Source: Malus domestica (Eukaryota; Streptophyta; Magnoliopsida; Rosales; Rosaceae). Taken from it: 64,000 nucleotides of DNA. Shown here one piece after another: positions 44,697-55,440 of this stretch. The stretch covers positions 25,235,501-25,299,500 of the forward strand of contig NC_091677.1 of the NCBI RefSeq assembly GCF_042453785.1, written 5' to 3'. Under the pieces are notes generated by a model, which saw only the letters and a program-made list of their open reading frames with translations, did no database searches and was not told the DNA's origin. The translations under genes and the position numbers were made by a program. The number at the start of each line of letters is the position of its first letter. The first letter of the stretch is position 1.

Positions 44697-46402
44697 ATTG
44701 TCATTTTGATAAGACAATTTTCCCGTCGTTAGGGGGAGAAAATAACATTATTCCAGAAGAACGATGAGAAAATATCATTCCAGAAGAATCATGAGAAAAT
44801 ACCGTTCCAAAAGAACAAAGAGAATTTGTCTTATTTTGATTTACGAAGCAATCAATGAAAAAATGAAGTGAGAATACTTGAATGATGCAACGAAAGTGAT
44901 GAAATCATATACACTTACTGCAAATATGCCTACAAGAATTGATGTCCTTATTGGACAAAATTATGATGCAATAAATTATTTATATGTTGCATGCCTGAAG
45001 CATGGCAGACCCTTAAACTCAAAAGGTTCATTCATTCGAAAAAAAAAAAAAGAATATGGCACTATTGAAGTATTGCATTCCCGAAGCATAATTGTTGCAT
45101 GCCAGAAGCATAACAGTCGCCGCATGGATATACGTCCCAGAAAGGACAATCCGCATACATGAGAATGTTGATGTCTCATGCATGGAGCATGATAGACATA
45201 TAGGTTCCAATGACTCAACTCCCAGAAGTGGAGATTAAAATCCAAGCTCTATAACGCTCAAAAGGAGGTTATGATCCACATTCTCTAAATTATGACTATT
45301 CTGGAAGAGATAGTGTAATGCCCTTTAAGAGGCAATGGATATCCAAAAGAAATGAAAAACTTTTATGCATGAGCATGCACATGAGAATATGGGATCTCAA
45401 ATTGATGATAACCAATGGTAATTTTGGTTTTTACAAGTAGCTACTAAATTCATCAATGAGCTGTTTTGATATTGAGCCCTGTTCTTTTTCCGTCAACAAG
45501 AATTATTGGCCAAAATGGAAAAAGGCAATTCCATTACAATTTTGTAAGAACGTGGAAAAATGGACCTATATACTTGAATACAATACAAATAGCCAAAAGA
45601 TGTTGAACCAAGGAGGTTACATTGGGCATTTGTAATACAGTGCAATACACTCACATGATATGACACAAGGTTACTAATTGAAACCTGAAATTATACTCTT
45701 GTAAACAAGTTCATATGAATGAAGAATTATATACGAAGGGTTGTGAGTCGTCCACATCATATCTCCATAAGTAAATCCCTCAATTATACATGGGAGCAAG
45801 TTGCTCTGTATAAATTCCAAAGAAAAACGTGTCATGAAATTTAGAAAATCTCTGAAGGATTCAAATTGCTTGAAGTAAGTCCTGGAAGGGTAAAGCATAA
45901 ATTATGTATTCAATACCAATAGATGATATAAATTGTCTTAGTAAGTACTATCATTATGATATTGTTGCAACATACTAAAATCTCTTGCAAAAGTCAATGA
46001 CATTAAATTAGAAGTCCTGAAGAGTTGATGATAATAAATTGAGACTCCTGAAGAGTCAAGAAAGATTATAAAGTGTTGAGAGAAATATTGTCTCGAGTTG
46101 CAGATCAAACAATATGCCAACACGAATCTTATCCATGATGTTTATAATATTAAAGAACCATATGGATTGAAGATTATGAGTTAAATACTCAAATAATGTC
46201 GACACTAAGAATGATCATTTATCTTCGTGAGGGTAAAAATAAATTAATGTTTGGTCCAGAAGTACCACATCTTAGTGAATTATATGCTTTATTGTATTTG
46301 GCACAATACATTGAATGAAATAAAGCTTATCTATTAATATCTCCGAGAAATTACAGATATGTGCATACACATGAGTTAAAACAAACAAACAGGATGGAGC
46401 CT
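44697..46402 (+). pseudogene. Decayed Copia internal region right of the hAT insertion
   Basis: The sequence starts with CHFDKTIFPSLGGE-like integrase text and continues with PTRIDVLIGQNYDA near 44930. Beyond this, fragments such as LEVSEGFKLLE-like text are too broken to assign. Reverse transcriptase YVDD and RNase H motifs were not found. Confidence 0.5.
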
Positions 46403-47020
46403 TCACAAAGGTTGCTCATGTGAAGCCTCAATACTCGGCAGTACCCCAGAAGGGAGAGGCACTGAAGATTGATCATTTGGCATCCCAATACTTGGCAAAA
46501 CACCAGAAGGGGAAGGCATCAGTTGCTTTCAGAATCTAGCAACGAACCTCTGGTGATCACTTTGAATCCGACTTTCAAATTCCTGCAATTGATCGAGCTT
46601 TTTTTTCATACTCGTAGAGTAATTATTTGCAAGCACGTGTAACACTCTATTTTCATGCTTAAGCCCTATAATCTCTTGTTTAAGACTTGTCACCTCAGCC
46701 ATCAATGATTCAACTTGGCGAGTTTGAGCAAGTAGACGTTGGCCTATATTGGATACAGAGCCCGCCCACTGAACACTAAGAGCCAAGAAGTCTTGAACAG
46801 TCGACTTATTGGACCGTTTTGAAAGGATTCTGTTATCCTTTGGAGTGAGAAGATTCCTAGCTACCACAGTAGCGATTATGTTATTCTTCATCATAGAGTC
46901 CCTAACTGTAAGATGACCATTAGAAGATAAGAAGGACATACGCCATATATTATCCTGACGATACTCGTCTGTATCACTCCTAAGACTCAAATCTAAGCAA
47001 ATATTAGATGGGCAAGCCAT
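46403..47020 (-). pseudogene. Antisense coiled-coil ORF in the Copia 3' region, one nonsense codon
   Basis: The minus-strand frame starts MACPSNICLDLSLRSDTDEY at 47020 and runs 163 codons to a TGA at 46529. Past that single stop it stays open in the same frame to 46403 and contains two PSGVLPSI repeats. The middle has a long coiled coil, ESLMAEVTSLKQEIIGLKHE. It is antisense to the retrotransposon, between the pol remnants and the 3' LTR. Extra antisense ORFs of this kind occur in some plant LTR elements; the function is unknown. The open length in an otherwise decayed element suggests selection before the stop arose. It could still be a host-derived capture. Confidence 0.5.
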
Positions 47021-48389
47021 TTTCAGAAATAATGAAGGAAAATTAGGTCAAATAAAAATTCAGAAGTACAATAAGGGGAAATTTTTTACAGACATCAACT
47101 TTCTGAGCATACTCTTGAACACAATTGATGTCTCTATAAAAGAATAGGCAACAAAGTCACTTGTTCAGAGATCGAAGAGGCACCGCTCTCCGAATTTCAA
47201 AAGCCAGATTTTCCTGAATAAAGTTTGTTGGCATTTTTCAAATGCAATCTTAGCTTTTTTTTATATCGCGTGCAACTTTGTCAAAAATCTCTGACAAAGT
47301 TGAAAACGCGTAAATCTTACTATTCCAACTACAACACTGTTGCCGACAAGCGTGGATGACAAAGCCAAATTCACACCATTACCTACTATTGGGGAAATCT
47401 CTATATATGTCGACCTCTATTCTCCATAATAAGGCAGACTTGCAAGAATACCTAACTCTTCCTCATCTCCGAGAATGCATCTTCAACAAAGCATCTCGAA
47501 ATACTCAGTTTTCTTCCTCTTCGAGAATACCTCTTCAAATAAGTCACACCAGAGCAGGAATATCTCATATCATCATGGATGAGAGCAAAAGTATCTCATA
47601 TTATGCAATCTCCATGCCCTTTCCCTTATCCTTGTTCTTACCTGCAAAGACAAGGATAAAGAAAGCAATATGTCGGAACCTCCACTCAAACTCCGGTAAG
47701 GAACCGACTACCTGGAACCTTTCCTGATTGCTTACCTAGCATTGCTCTCGAGTAGTTATCTTCAACTGTTGGTAGAGCTAGGTTTCCAGTCACCAAGAAG
47801 TGATGAACCATCCAAATGTAAGGTTGCATTCCACTCCTGCATCAAAGGGCAAATACTGTAGGAGAATATGTCACACATGCATGAGGGAAAACCAGGGAAA
47901 ATACTACTTAAGCAAGGGGAACAAGTAAGGCAAGTGAAAATGATACATTGAAGTATGTGGAGACAAGCTCAACAAACACGTGTTGATTCATCCCCGACAA
48001 AGCCAAAGATCACTTGCCACGTGAAGCTCCTCACGGTACAACTTCATTCAAGATCAAGCCTCGAAGGTCCTTGAAGAAATCACAAGTTTGATTCAAGATC
48101 AAGTATCCACCACCCTTGAATTAAATTTAGTTCCAGATAAAAAAAATAAATTCAGACCTTTGGAGGAAGTCTAGCAGAAGGCCATCCAGCCCAGTTCAAG
48201 AACAAACCTGTGGAAAGTTAACAACAAGTAAAGCACCTCTTTCAGCAACTCTTCTTACTAAGAGACTAAAGCAGAATGATCAACGATCAGCCTAAATGAT
48301 TTGAAATCAGGGAGAGATACTCATCAGGGGGAGCATTCAAAAACAGATCAAGATTTTAACAAGTTAATTGAATACTTATGTGGACATCC

Positions 48390-48736
48390 TGTAAATAGTG
48401 GGTATGTATGCCCACATCCATATAGTAAACCTTTCACAAGTTTAATAGTGTTTTGTTTGCTTTTCAAAATGTTTGCTCTATAAATAGAGCATTACAAGTG
48501 TTCAAAATGTGGTGATAAAAGGAAGAAAAGAGGAAGAAGTAAGAAGCCACAAGGCTCACGGCAGAGGGAGAAAAGAAAGAAGAGAGTTATCTTTGTAATC
48601 TTATTACATCAAATTATAAATAAAAACACTGCTGCTGCTCCGATGACGTACTCCAGTCACACTGACTGTAAAGGAACCTCATAAATTTTGTGTCTTGTTT
48701 GTTTATTCCACTGCACACAGTGTCGATTTTACAACA
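48390..48736 (+). repeat. 3' LTR of the Copia element
   Basis: 347 bp, TGTAAATAGTGGG...TTTTACAACA. Compared with the 5' LTR it lacks three bases at the start (TGT-TG) and has scattered substitutions. Confidence 0.92.
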
Positions 48737-48782
48737 CCCACGTTTTATTAAATCGACTACAGATTAGGACGCACACTGCACC

Positions 48783-48789
48783 TATAAAA
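48783..48789 (+). promoter_or_regulatory. TATA box of the serine-rich-like gene
   Basis: CACCTATAAAAGG lies 53 bp before the ATG at 48836 and 47 bp after the end of the Copia 3' LTR. The implied leader is about 20 nt. Confidence 0.7.
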
Positions 48790-48835
48790 GGACGCACAGT
48801 GTTCTCTCCATCCTACCATCAAACTACTCTAAACA

Positions 48836-49114
48836 ATGTCGAGCACTCCGGTTAGAAGAACTTGCCTTTGTTCCCCGTCTACCCATCCCGGAGCATTCCG
48901 CTGCCAGTACCACCGGAGTGCTGCAATCAAGAAAACTTCAGCAAACTCAAATAAGCTGTCCATACCATCGTCGCCATTCCAACAGAGCGGGTGGGTCAAG
49001 AGGTTCTTGGCCACCGCTTTTCCTCGTCCTTCCACACAGGAGAAAAGAAGAATCGACACCTTCCAGTCCCGGCCCAACCCTCTGTCGGTCATGTCAATGG
49101 CCAACGACGGCTGA
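48836..49114 (+). CDS. Serine-rich-protein-like small plant protein (92 aa)
   Basis: The protein has the conserved plant signature CLCSPSTHPGAFRCQYHR at residues 10-27 (family pattern CLCSPTTHPGSFRCSLHR) and a C-terminal RPNPLSVMSMAND (family RPSRLSxMS). Between them are Ser/Lys-rich stretches and GWVKRFLATAFPRPS. These Arabidopsis 'serine-rich protein-related' proteins are short, often stress-induced and biochemically uncharacterised; the Cys/His pattern suggests but does not prove metal binding. The gene is single-exon, with a good TATA box at 48783. GGTAAGT right after the stop could be a donor of a 3'UTR intron. The Copia retrotransposon ends 99 bp upstream of the ATG, so it replaced the distal promoter. 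Confidence 0.85.
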   Translation: MSSTPVRRTCLCSPSTHPGAFRCQYHRSAAIKKTSANSNKLSIPSSPFQQSGWVKRFLATAFPRPSTQEKRRIDTFQSRPNPLSVMSMANDG

Positions 49115-50148
49115 TGGTAAGTTTCTTTCTCTTTCTTGTTCTCTTGGCTTCATGTTTTCTCGGTTTCTCTTTCTTCTTTTTCTTGGCTTCTTGTTTTTCT
49201 TAACGCAGGTTTTGATATGACTTTCTATTTCTTTAAAACATTTCGGTAAACAACAAAACTAGAAATCATAGGATATCACCACGTTTCGAAACTAGAAGGT
49301 TTTGTTGTAGGCTGGTCGTACAAACGCATGCAGTTTTCGGATTTAGTCAAGTTTACGTAACCGCTGTTAGTTTGCTTACTCAGTTAGCGATCTTGCATGA
49401 CCCTTCAGATTTCCTATCATGTATCGTTTCACCAAAGCGAGTTCTACGTCTGCCTATTTAAAAACCCTAGTCATTAAATAAGACAGAGATATACGAGAGG
49501 GTGAGGTGTAGAGAAGGCTACCTTCCGGGGCTATACGAGTGCTCGCTTTTTCTCGACGGGTGAGGGCAAAACCATGTAAGCTTTAAGCTGCCACACTTAA
49601 ATCCCAGTTACTAGTACACAACAATCCATATCTATACCCCCCCCCCCCCCCCCCCAGCTACTAGTACACATAAAGATCAAAAAAGTGTGGAGACGGCCAA
49701 GAAATAAAAAATAAAAAATAAAAAAAAACCGCCCTGAGTTGAGTAGGCACCCAACTTCGAACGGAGAGGGCTACCGCCTTGTTAGAGTGAAAGCCGCTAT
49801 ACCGAGCCCTCTTGTACCGAAAAAAAGTTTTAACTCAATTTGAATCTGTAGATTTGGGACTCGCTCATACATACTTTGTTGCTATACATGATGGGGAATC
49901 ACATTTAAACATGCGCAAGCTAACTTGTTGAGTAAACTAACGAAGGATAAATTTCACTTGACTAGGTTATGAGAATGCAGTCGTTGGATGCTCTTGTTGA
50001 GTAAAAATTGACTTCACTTACACAAATTTAATACTTCCGGTATTATTAAGAAAAACTAGGAATAAAATCATCAATATAGCCACAAACCAAACATCATACA
50101 ATATATGGAGTCCGAGGAAGAATGGTTTAGCAGGTCGCGCCAGTAAAA
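49115..50148. other. Intergenic between the serine-rich-like gene and PSF1
   Basis: Holds the 3'UTRs of the two converging genes. At 49500-49830 there is an odd GC-richer block with a 19-base C run, GAGGGCT/AGCCCTC inverted pieces and A-rich tracts. No coding region was recognised. Confidence 0.45.
49637..49655 (+). repeat. Poly-C tract (19 C)
   Basis: An uninterrupted C run flanked on both sides by CTACTAGTACACA-like or GTTACTAGTACACA sequence. Long C runs are rare in plant DNA and prone to sequencing or assembly error. Confidence 0.9.
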
Positions 50149-52600
50149 TCACCCTGTGAGCTCCTCCATCTTCCCCTGTTAGTGGAGGATACAAGTTAGA
50201 AAGCTAGCTAGAATTTACCAAACCAAATTGGATCAAGTTTCAAGCTGTCCGGTTAATTAAACATACCAGTGAGATGTACTTCTCAGCATCAGTTCTTTTG
50301 AGAAAATGCATCGAGTGCTGAGCAAAATTGGCTGTGTTGAAGCTAGGTAATTGTACTTCGCCCATGTCATCGAGGACTCTCACCTTGATGTAGGGGTCTT
50401 TCGGGGGCACCATATCCTGGCAAACACAAGAAATCAGAATGAGGATCTTTTCTCACAAAATGTAGCGAAACATGGGCGAGGATTTTTCCTCTGTTAGCAC
50501 ACCCATAGGGCATCTACCCAATGTATTGCTCACCCCACACCAATACTCGATATATGAACTTTACAATTAAATATCCACTTATATGCAACTCGGAAGCCAA
50601 GATGACAATGTCCATTGCTTCATCGTACTTTACAACAAGGGTTTTACTTCTCCAACTGCAGATGATACTATGATTCATAAATCCAGATACTAGGACCGAT
50701 TTCAAAATTTTGGCTTTCTCCTATCATGTTTGGTTACTCTCAAAAATTTTCTTTACAGTTTTCTCCAGGGTTTCCCATTGTGAACGGAAAAGATTAAAGA
50801 AATGTCACTGAATTTTAAAAAATCGAGAATTTGGTACGTCTAAGTTCTGCTTACGTGATCAGAAGAAGGGGTTTACCAGTGCTATTCACTGAAGCTATTA
50901 GCATTATCATCAGAATAATTCCAACGTTACAGAATGCAAGCCAAAGGTTCGAAACCTACCCATTTAAGAAGCAAGATACTTGTCTTAAGTTTATAGAGCA
51001 TAGATCTTCTCATTAATAAGCAACAGTAAAGCAAGTTTCTCAAAAAAATTTCATTAAAAGCGACTCTAATGTGCCAGTCAATTAAAAGTACACAACCAAC
51101 AGTCATCTTGCTCAAGTTTCAAAATTAATTCACATGAATATTCAAGTGTCAAAGAGAAAGACTTCCTAACTTATCAGTTTATTTTACTATGAAGTTTAAC
51201 TGCAAGTGTAGAGAGAGATTACCATATCCAAATGGAGTTCCACTCTCGACATGTATGATTTTAAAGCTTCTGAATGTTTCTTAAAGTACTCTTTCTCTGT
51301 GTGACTAAGCTTCTCTTCAATTTCTTCTGGAATTTCATAGCCCACCTTCCATATGAGATTCCGTAACATTTCTGCTCGGCTGTGCCTGAATGGGTATGAG
51401 AATCATGTACAACAAAAGTTGATTAAAGATCATTTACATAAAGCATACCGATTAAAAAGAAACGAATAATTATATGATAGCACAACAAGGAAACAAAAAA
51501 TTACATGTAAGTCATTAAGCAGCGTTTATTGCGAAGTAAAGAAAGGTGGTGGATGAGGAAACCATAATGGTCCTCATTTTGAGTTTGGAAATCTATTCCT
51601 GCTTCCTGCATTTTCCTGTTGCAACATCAGGTCATATAAGTTGACTAAGAATACAAGCAAAAAGATAAAGCAGGATTTATGGAAACTTAGAGATAAAGCA
51701 AAAGGAGATGCATGGTTTTAGACTTGGTCAATACGTGTTAACTGGTAGTTCTCAAAATAAAAATGCCCGTCACATGATGATTATTAATCCAACACTGAAT
51801 CTTGGGACTGCCTATGTCCAAGCCGAAAAACGTAAAAGTATGGCTCGAAAGGTATATACACCAACCAAAAAACGGTGAAATGATCAAATGAATTGCAAGG
51901 AAAACCCCGGTATCATGATCTGTAATTTAAGACTTATGGCAGTAAAACAAGCACTGAGGCACTACAAGCACAGATACATACGGTCAAGTGTATCTGCAAC
52001 TCTCATGCACTTTTATTTATTTTGTAGTAGTCCTATCTTATTTTGAAAAGTCAAAAGTTATGACAAAAAAACATGAAGCCTGAGCAATTTATATTTCAAC
52101 TCAAGAATGAGAAACTTCTTAGATCACTGAGACAGATTTCAAGCAGATTCTTGGGATTGATTGGATCCATTCCCCTAATTTCATAATAGCATATCAATTT
52201 TATCTTACATAAGAAGAATTTCAGCAGTTAAGTTGTACAGCTTCATCATCCAAGGTGAGATGAAGCATGTAATTTGCTGCTATGGAATAGAAACAACAAA
52301 TTTGAATGGGAAAAAAGAAAAGGAAACACACAATCAAAAACTGCAATATCATGTTACCTTAACGACTTTTGAAGATCTTCGTAATGTTGACTACATTCTG
52401 CAATTACATCCTTGAACAGATTACTCTACAAGATGATAGTAACATATATCAAATAAGAGAATACATAGAAAAAACAGACAGATTTATGGCAGGTCAAAAT
52501 GAGAAAAAAGACGGTTCTCTCTTACACTGAAAGCCGTGAGCTGCCCCTTTTCGCCATTTGCAATTTCTTTGACCAGTTGGATGGCATTTGTCCCATACAT
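50149..52600 (-). CDS. PSF1: GINS complex subunit PSF1 (197 aa, six coding exons)
   Basis: PSF1 is one of four GINS subunits; with CDC45 and MCM2-7 they form the CMG replicative helicase in the nucleus. Coding exons on the minus strand: 52600-52526, 52425-52358, 51615-51505, 51385-51223, 50416-50267 and 50175-50149, all GT-AG, total 594 nt. The protein starts MYGTNAIQLVKEIANGEKGQ, continues LFKDVIAECSQHY, then HYGFLIHHLSLLRNKRCLM, HSRAEMLRNLIWKVG and LSHTEKEYFKKHSEALKSYM (helical A domain), DMVPPKDPYIKVRVLDDMGE (linker and start of the small B domain), AQHSMHFLKRTDAEKYISL, and ends KMEELTG. The length fits plant PSF1 (about 200 aa). A 5'UTR exon probably ends at 53354 (CACCAG/GTACTC) and is joined to an acceptor near 52663. 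The gene looks intact. Confidence 0.93.
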
Positions 52601-53299
52601 CTTCGAAACTCCAAATAAGGCCAACCCTACCCCAGGATCCAAATAAATGTTCCTTATAAACCTACATTCAACAAAACATTAGATCAAACAGCTTAAGCAC
52701 ATAAAATTGAGACCCTAAAGTACCCAATATTAACCCCGGCCAAAAACCCTCAAAAGGCAGAGATTCATACAAGTCTACAGAAACTTTGAATGATTCTTCC
52801 TTTTTTTCTTTCAGAAATTCCCAAATTATAAAACATATTAGAAAGATATATACAATTGAACTAAATAAACACAAATCTAAACAAAATCTGACGGTACAAA
52901 TGCATTTTCATTAATATGCAACATAAAAAATTAACAATTAATTATCAGTAACTATGCCAAATTGGTGTTAATGGAGTTAATAATCTGGTAAGCAACCACA
53001 CCTATTAAACTCGATTTATCAATTCAATTATAAAAATAAATAAAATTGAGAAGCCTTCATCATGTTCCCAGTTCAACACTGGGTAACAAAAAGAATGAAA
53101 ATTGAACCCGCCAAATTACCAATAAAACATAATTCAACAATCGCAACCCGTACCAACGAAATCTTTACATATGACTGCCCTTACTTCAAAAAAAATTCTC
53201 AAATCACAGCCCTAATTTCAACAAAAAAAATCCGAAATCACGGCCCTAATTTCATCAAAACCCCCAAATCACAACCAACCCTAACTTATGAGTTGAATA

Positions 53300-53640
53300 A
53301 AGAATAATAAAAAACGGGTGCCCGCTACCAAGAGCAAGAGAGAAGAAGAGTACCTGGTGGAATGGTTATCCCAACAATGGACAATCAAGATTTACAGTTT
53401 TGCACCTAGATAGCAGCAATAGGATAGACGAGAGCGCGAGTCTGGGAGTAGGTGTCTCTGAATTCGGAAGATGCCGACTGAGGGAGGCTGAGGAAGACGA
53501 TGGGACGGCGACCCTGTTTCTGGAAATGAGTTTCCGAAAACAATGTTTTTTTGAAATCTTTATCTGTTTTGGGTTGCTGGAGTTTTCGCGGGATTTTGCT
53601 TTGAAATTTTTCAGTTACCGCTAAAAAGCTGCACTACATG
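53300..53640 (-). promoter_or_regulatory. Probable PSF1 leader exon and promoter region
   Basis: On the minus strand CCAACAG...CACCAG is followed by a GTACTC donor at 53353, consistent with a non-coding first exon above it. Upstream are GC-richer blocks with AAAACTCATTTCC and TTTCCGCGGG-like text (CGCGGGATTTTG appears on the plus strand near 53588), and a TTTCGCGGGA-like element would suit E2F control of a replication gene. The start site is not mapped. Confidence 0.35.
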
Positions 53641-53854
53641 AGTGTTCTCCTTATACTATTTCAAACTCGATCAGCTATCTAATTTAACATTTAATTTAAC
53701 AAAATTTATCGTTTAACAAAATAAAAAAAATAAAAAACAACCGCAGTTAGAGTCAACAGCGAACAATGTTAAGGGTGTAAATGAGCCGAGTTGGGTAACT
53801 CATCACATTATTAATCATACTTCAATCACTTAAAGTCCATGGTGGGGTGTCACA

Positions 53855-54176
53855 TAAGGGTGTAAATGAGCCGAGTTGAGCTGAATATCAAGATGCTCAA
53901 AGTCGGCTCAGATAATATTATATCTGCTCAAGCTCGAAAATAGATCGTAACCCCAAGCTTATGCTTGACTCAAATAATTTATTCAAGCTCGAGCTCGTTT
54001 GTAAACTAAACATGAGCTTTGTCCGACTTCATTTTTTAAATGAATCTCATAAAATGAAAATTATACACACCGCTGAAATAATATAAAAACAACTAAAAAC
54101 GTTTAACTTAGGAATCGAGCTTGAACGAGCTAAAAACGAGTCGAACTTGAACCGTTTGAGCCGATTTACAGCCCTA
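53855..54176. mobile_element. hAT-type MITE (322 bp)
   Basis: The left end is TAAGGGTGTAAATGAGCCG and the right end, in reverse, TAGGGCTGTAAATCGGCTC. The perfect 8-bp duplication GTGTCACA lies at 53847-53854 and 54177-54184. The interior has GAGCTCG/CGAGCTTGA motifs in both orientations and no ORF. A 30-bp fragment of the same left end lies at about 53768-53797. Confidence 0.9.
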
Positions 54177-54501
54177 GTGTCACACTCATTAAAGCACTCA
54201 CATGATAATAATTTAGTTTTAACCTTTACCTAAAAATTGCATGGCGAATTGATCTTGGTGATCTTAAATTATTATATTTACACACGCATAACGTGTGAGG
54301 TCCATCGAATATTTATTCAAGTTGATTAATATAGTTTCTTAACTTCGTTTCAAGTAAGTTATTTATGTTTAAGGTTACCCCACGAGCCTTAAATAGTTTT
54401 AGAGTGCACTGACCTCAAATCGGTTCTAAAGCGATCACATAAATTATAGCAAGCCAGATACAAAATTATCTGGATTGGACCTACTCATACATCTGAACTA
54501 A

Positions 54502-54857
54502 GGGGTGGTTTGGGAGTAAGGTGCTTAAAAAAAAAAGCACCCATGAAAAAAAGCTGTAAGGGTTTTAGGTGTTTGGTAAACTGAAGAAAAAAAAGGCTTA
54601 TTTTGGAAGCTGTTGTGAGAATAAGCTGAAATCAAAGGAAAAAGCTGAAGCTACTATTTGCAGCTTTGGAAAACAGGTTTTTTTTCAAAGCACACAGAGC
54701 TACAGTGCTCCTTTAATGAAAATACCCACTATTAGACTGCTTTTTTTTCCAAAAGCATTTTTACAAAAAAATTTACCAAACACTCTACTGATTTATTTCA
54801 CAGCCGCTTATTCTTACAGCAGTTTTTTTTCAAAGCACATCAATACCAAACCAGCCC
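54502..54857. mobile_element. PIF/Harbinger (Tourist-like) MITE (356 bp)
   Basis: The left end is GGGGTGGTTTGGGA and the right end TACCAAACCAGCCC (inverted). The 3-bp duplication TAA lies at 54499-54501 and 54858-54860. The interior is rich in AAGCTGAAGC/AAAAGCA-type A/T tracts, with no transposase. Confidence 0.85.
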
Positions 54858-55005
54858 TAAGTCACAACAAATCAATCATAACTAGGTGATGATTGGCAGC
54901 GCTTGGTGGCGCTAGCTTACGTCACTGTTGGGTTAACGATTAACTTTTATACTGTATGTGTAACACAACCAAACAATCAAGAAGCACAATTTCATTGCTA
55001 GAAGG

Positions 55006-55404
55006 TAGGCCTGGCATTTTGAACCCAACTTGTTAACCCGATCCGACCCGACCCGTTAATATTTGTATTTGGATGGATGTTTAACGGGTTGGGTCGCTAA
55101 CGGGTGAACCCGTTAAATAACGGGTCACTTTGAATCAACCCGTTAGACCCGTTAGATTCATTAGGACCCGTTAGCACCCGTTAGTTGAAAATATTTTAGT
55201 AATTATAGTAAAATCTTAATAACAAAAAATAAACTTTATGCAAAAAAAATAATAATTATTATTATTAACGGATGTTAACGGGTGAAACGGGTCGGATTTG
55301 GACGACCCGTTAGCTTAACGGGTTGGGTTTAGATGACCCGTTAACTTAACGGGTTGGGTTGAACCCGACCCAAACCCAATAAACCCGACCCGTTTACAGG
55401 TCTA
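55006..55404. mobile_element. hAT-type MITE (399 bp) related to the element at 40197
   Basis: The left end is TAGGCCTGGCATTTTGAAC and the right end, in reverse, TAGACCTGTAAACGGGTCG. The perfect 8-bp duplication CTAGAAGG lies at 54998-55005 and 55405-55412. The interior is packed with AACGGGTC/GACCCGTT motifs, like the subterminal zones of the 4.5-kb hAT element. Confidence 0.92.
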
Positions 55405-55440
55405 CTAGAAGGGCATCATTTAGGGACAAAAACCATCTAC

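Larger units (their letters stand above)
38180..48736 (+). mobile_element. Degenerate Ty1/Copia retrotransposon with nested insertions (10.6 kb)
   Basis: LTRs at 38180-38531 and 48390-48736 are about 95% similar by eye, begin TGT(TG)TAAATAGTGGG and end CGATTTTACAACA. The 5-bp duplication CCCAC lies at 38175-38179 and 48737-48741. The primer-binding site CGTTATCAGCACGAG follows the 5' LTR. Integrase-like text occurs: VPHVHTQNDLAEVFIKR around 39800-39870 and YVPIA...LGIYVEFDPPSI up to the hAT insertion at 40196, continuing as CHFDKTIFPSLGGE after 44696. Frames are broken and most of gag, reverse transcriptase and RNase H is missing. An antisense ORF lies near the 3' end. Without the hAT insertion the element would be about 6.1 kb. 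Confidence 0.9.

Noticed and set aside
47356..47727. 123-codon plus-strand ORF in the Copia 3' region
   Set aside because: No recognisable domain; it overlaps no Copia protein and has ordinary composition, so chance is the simpler reading.
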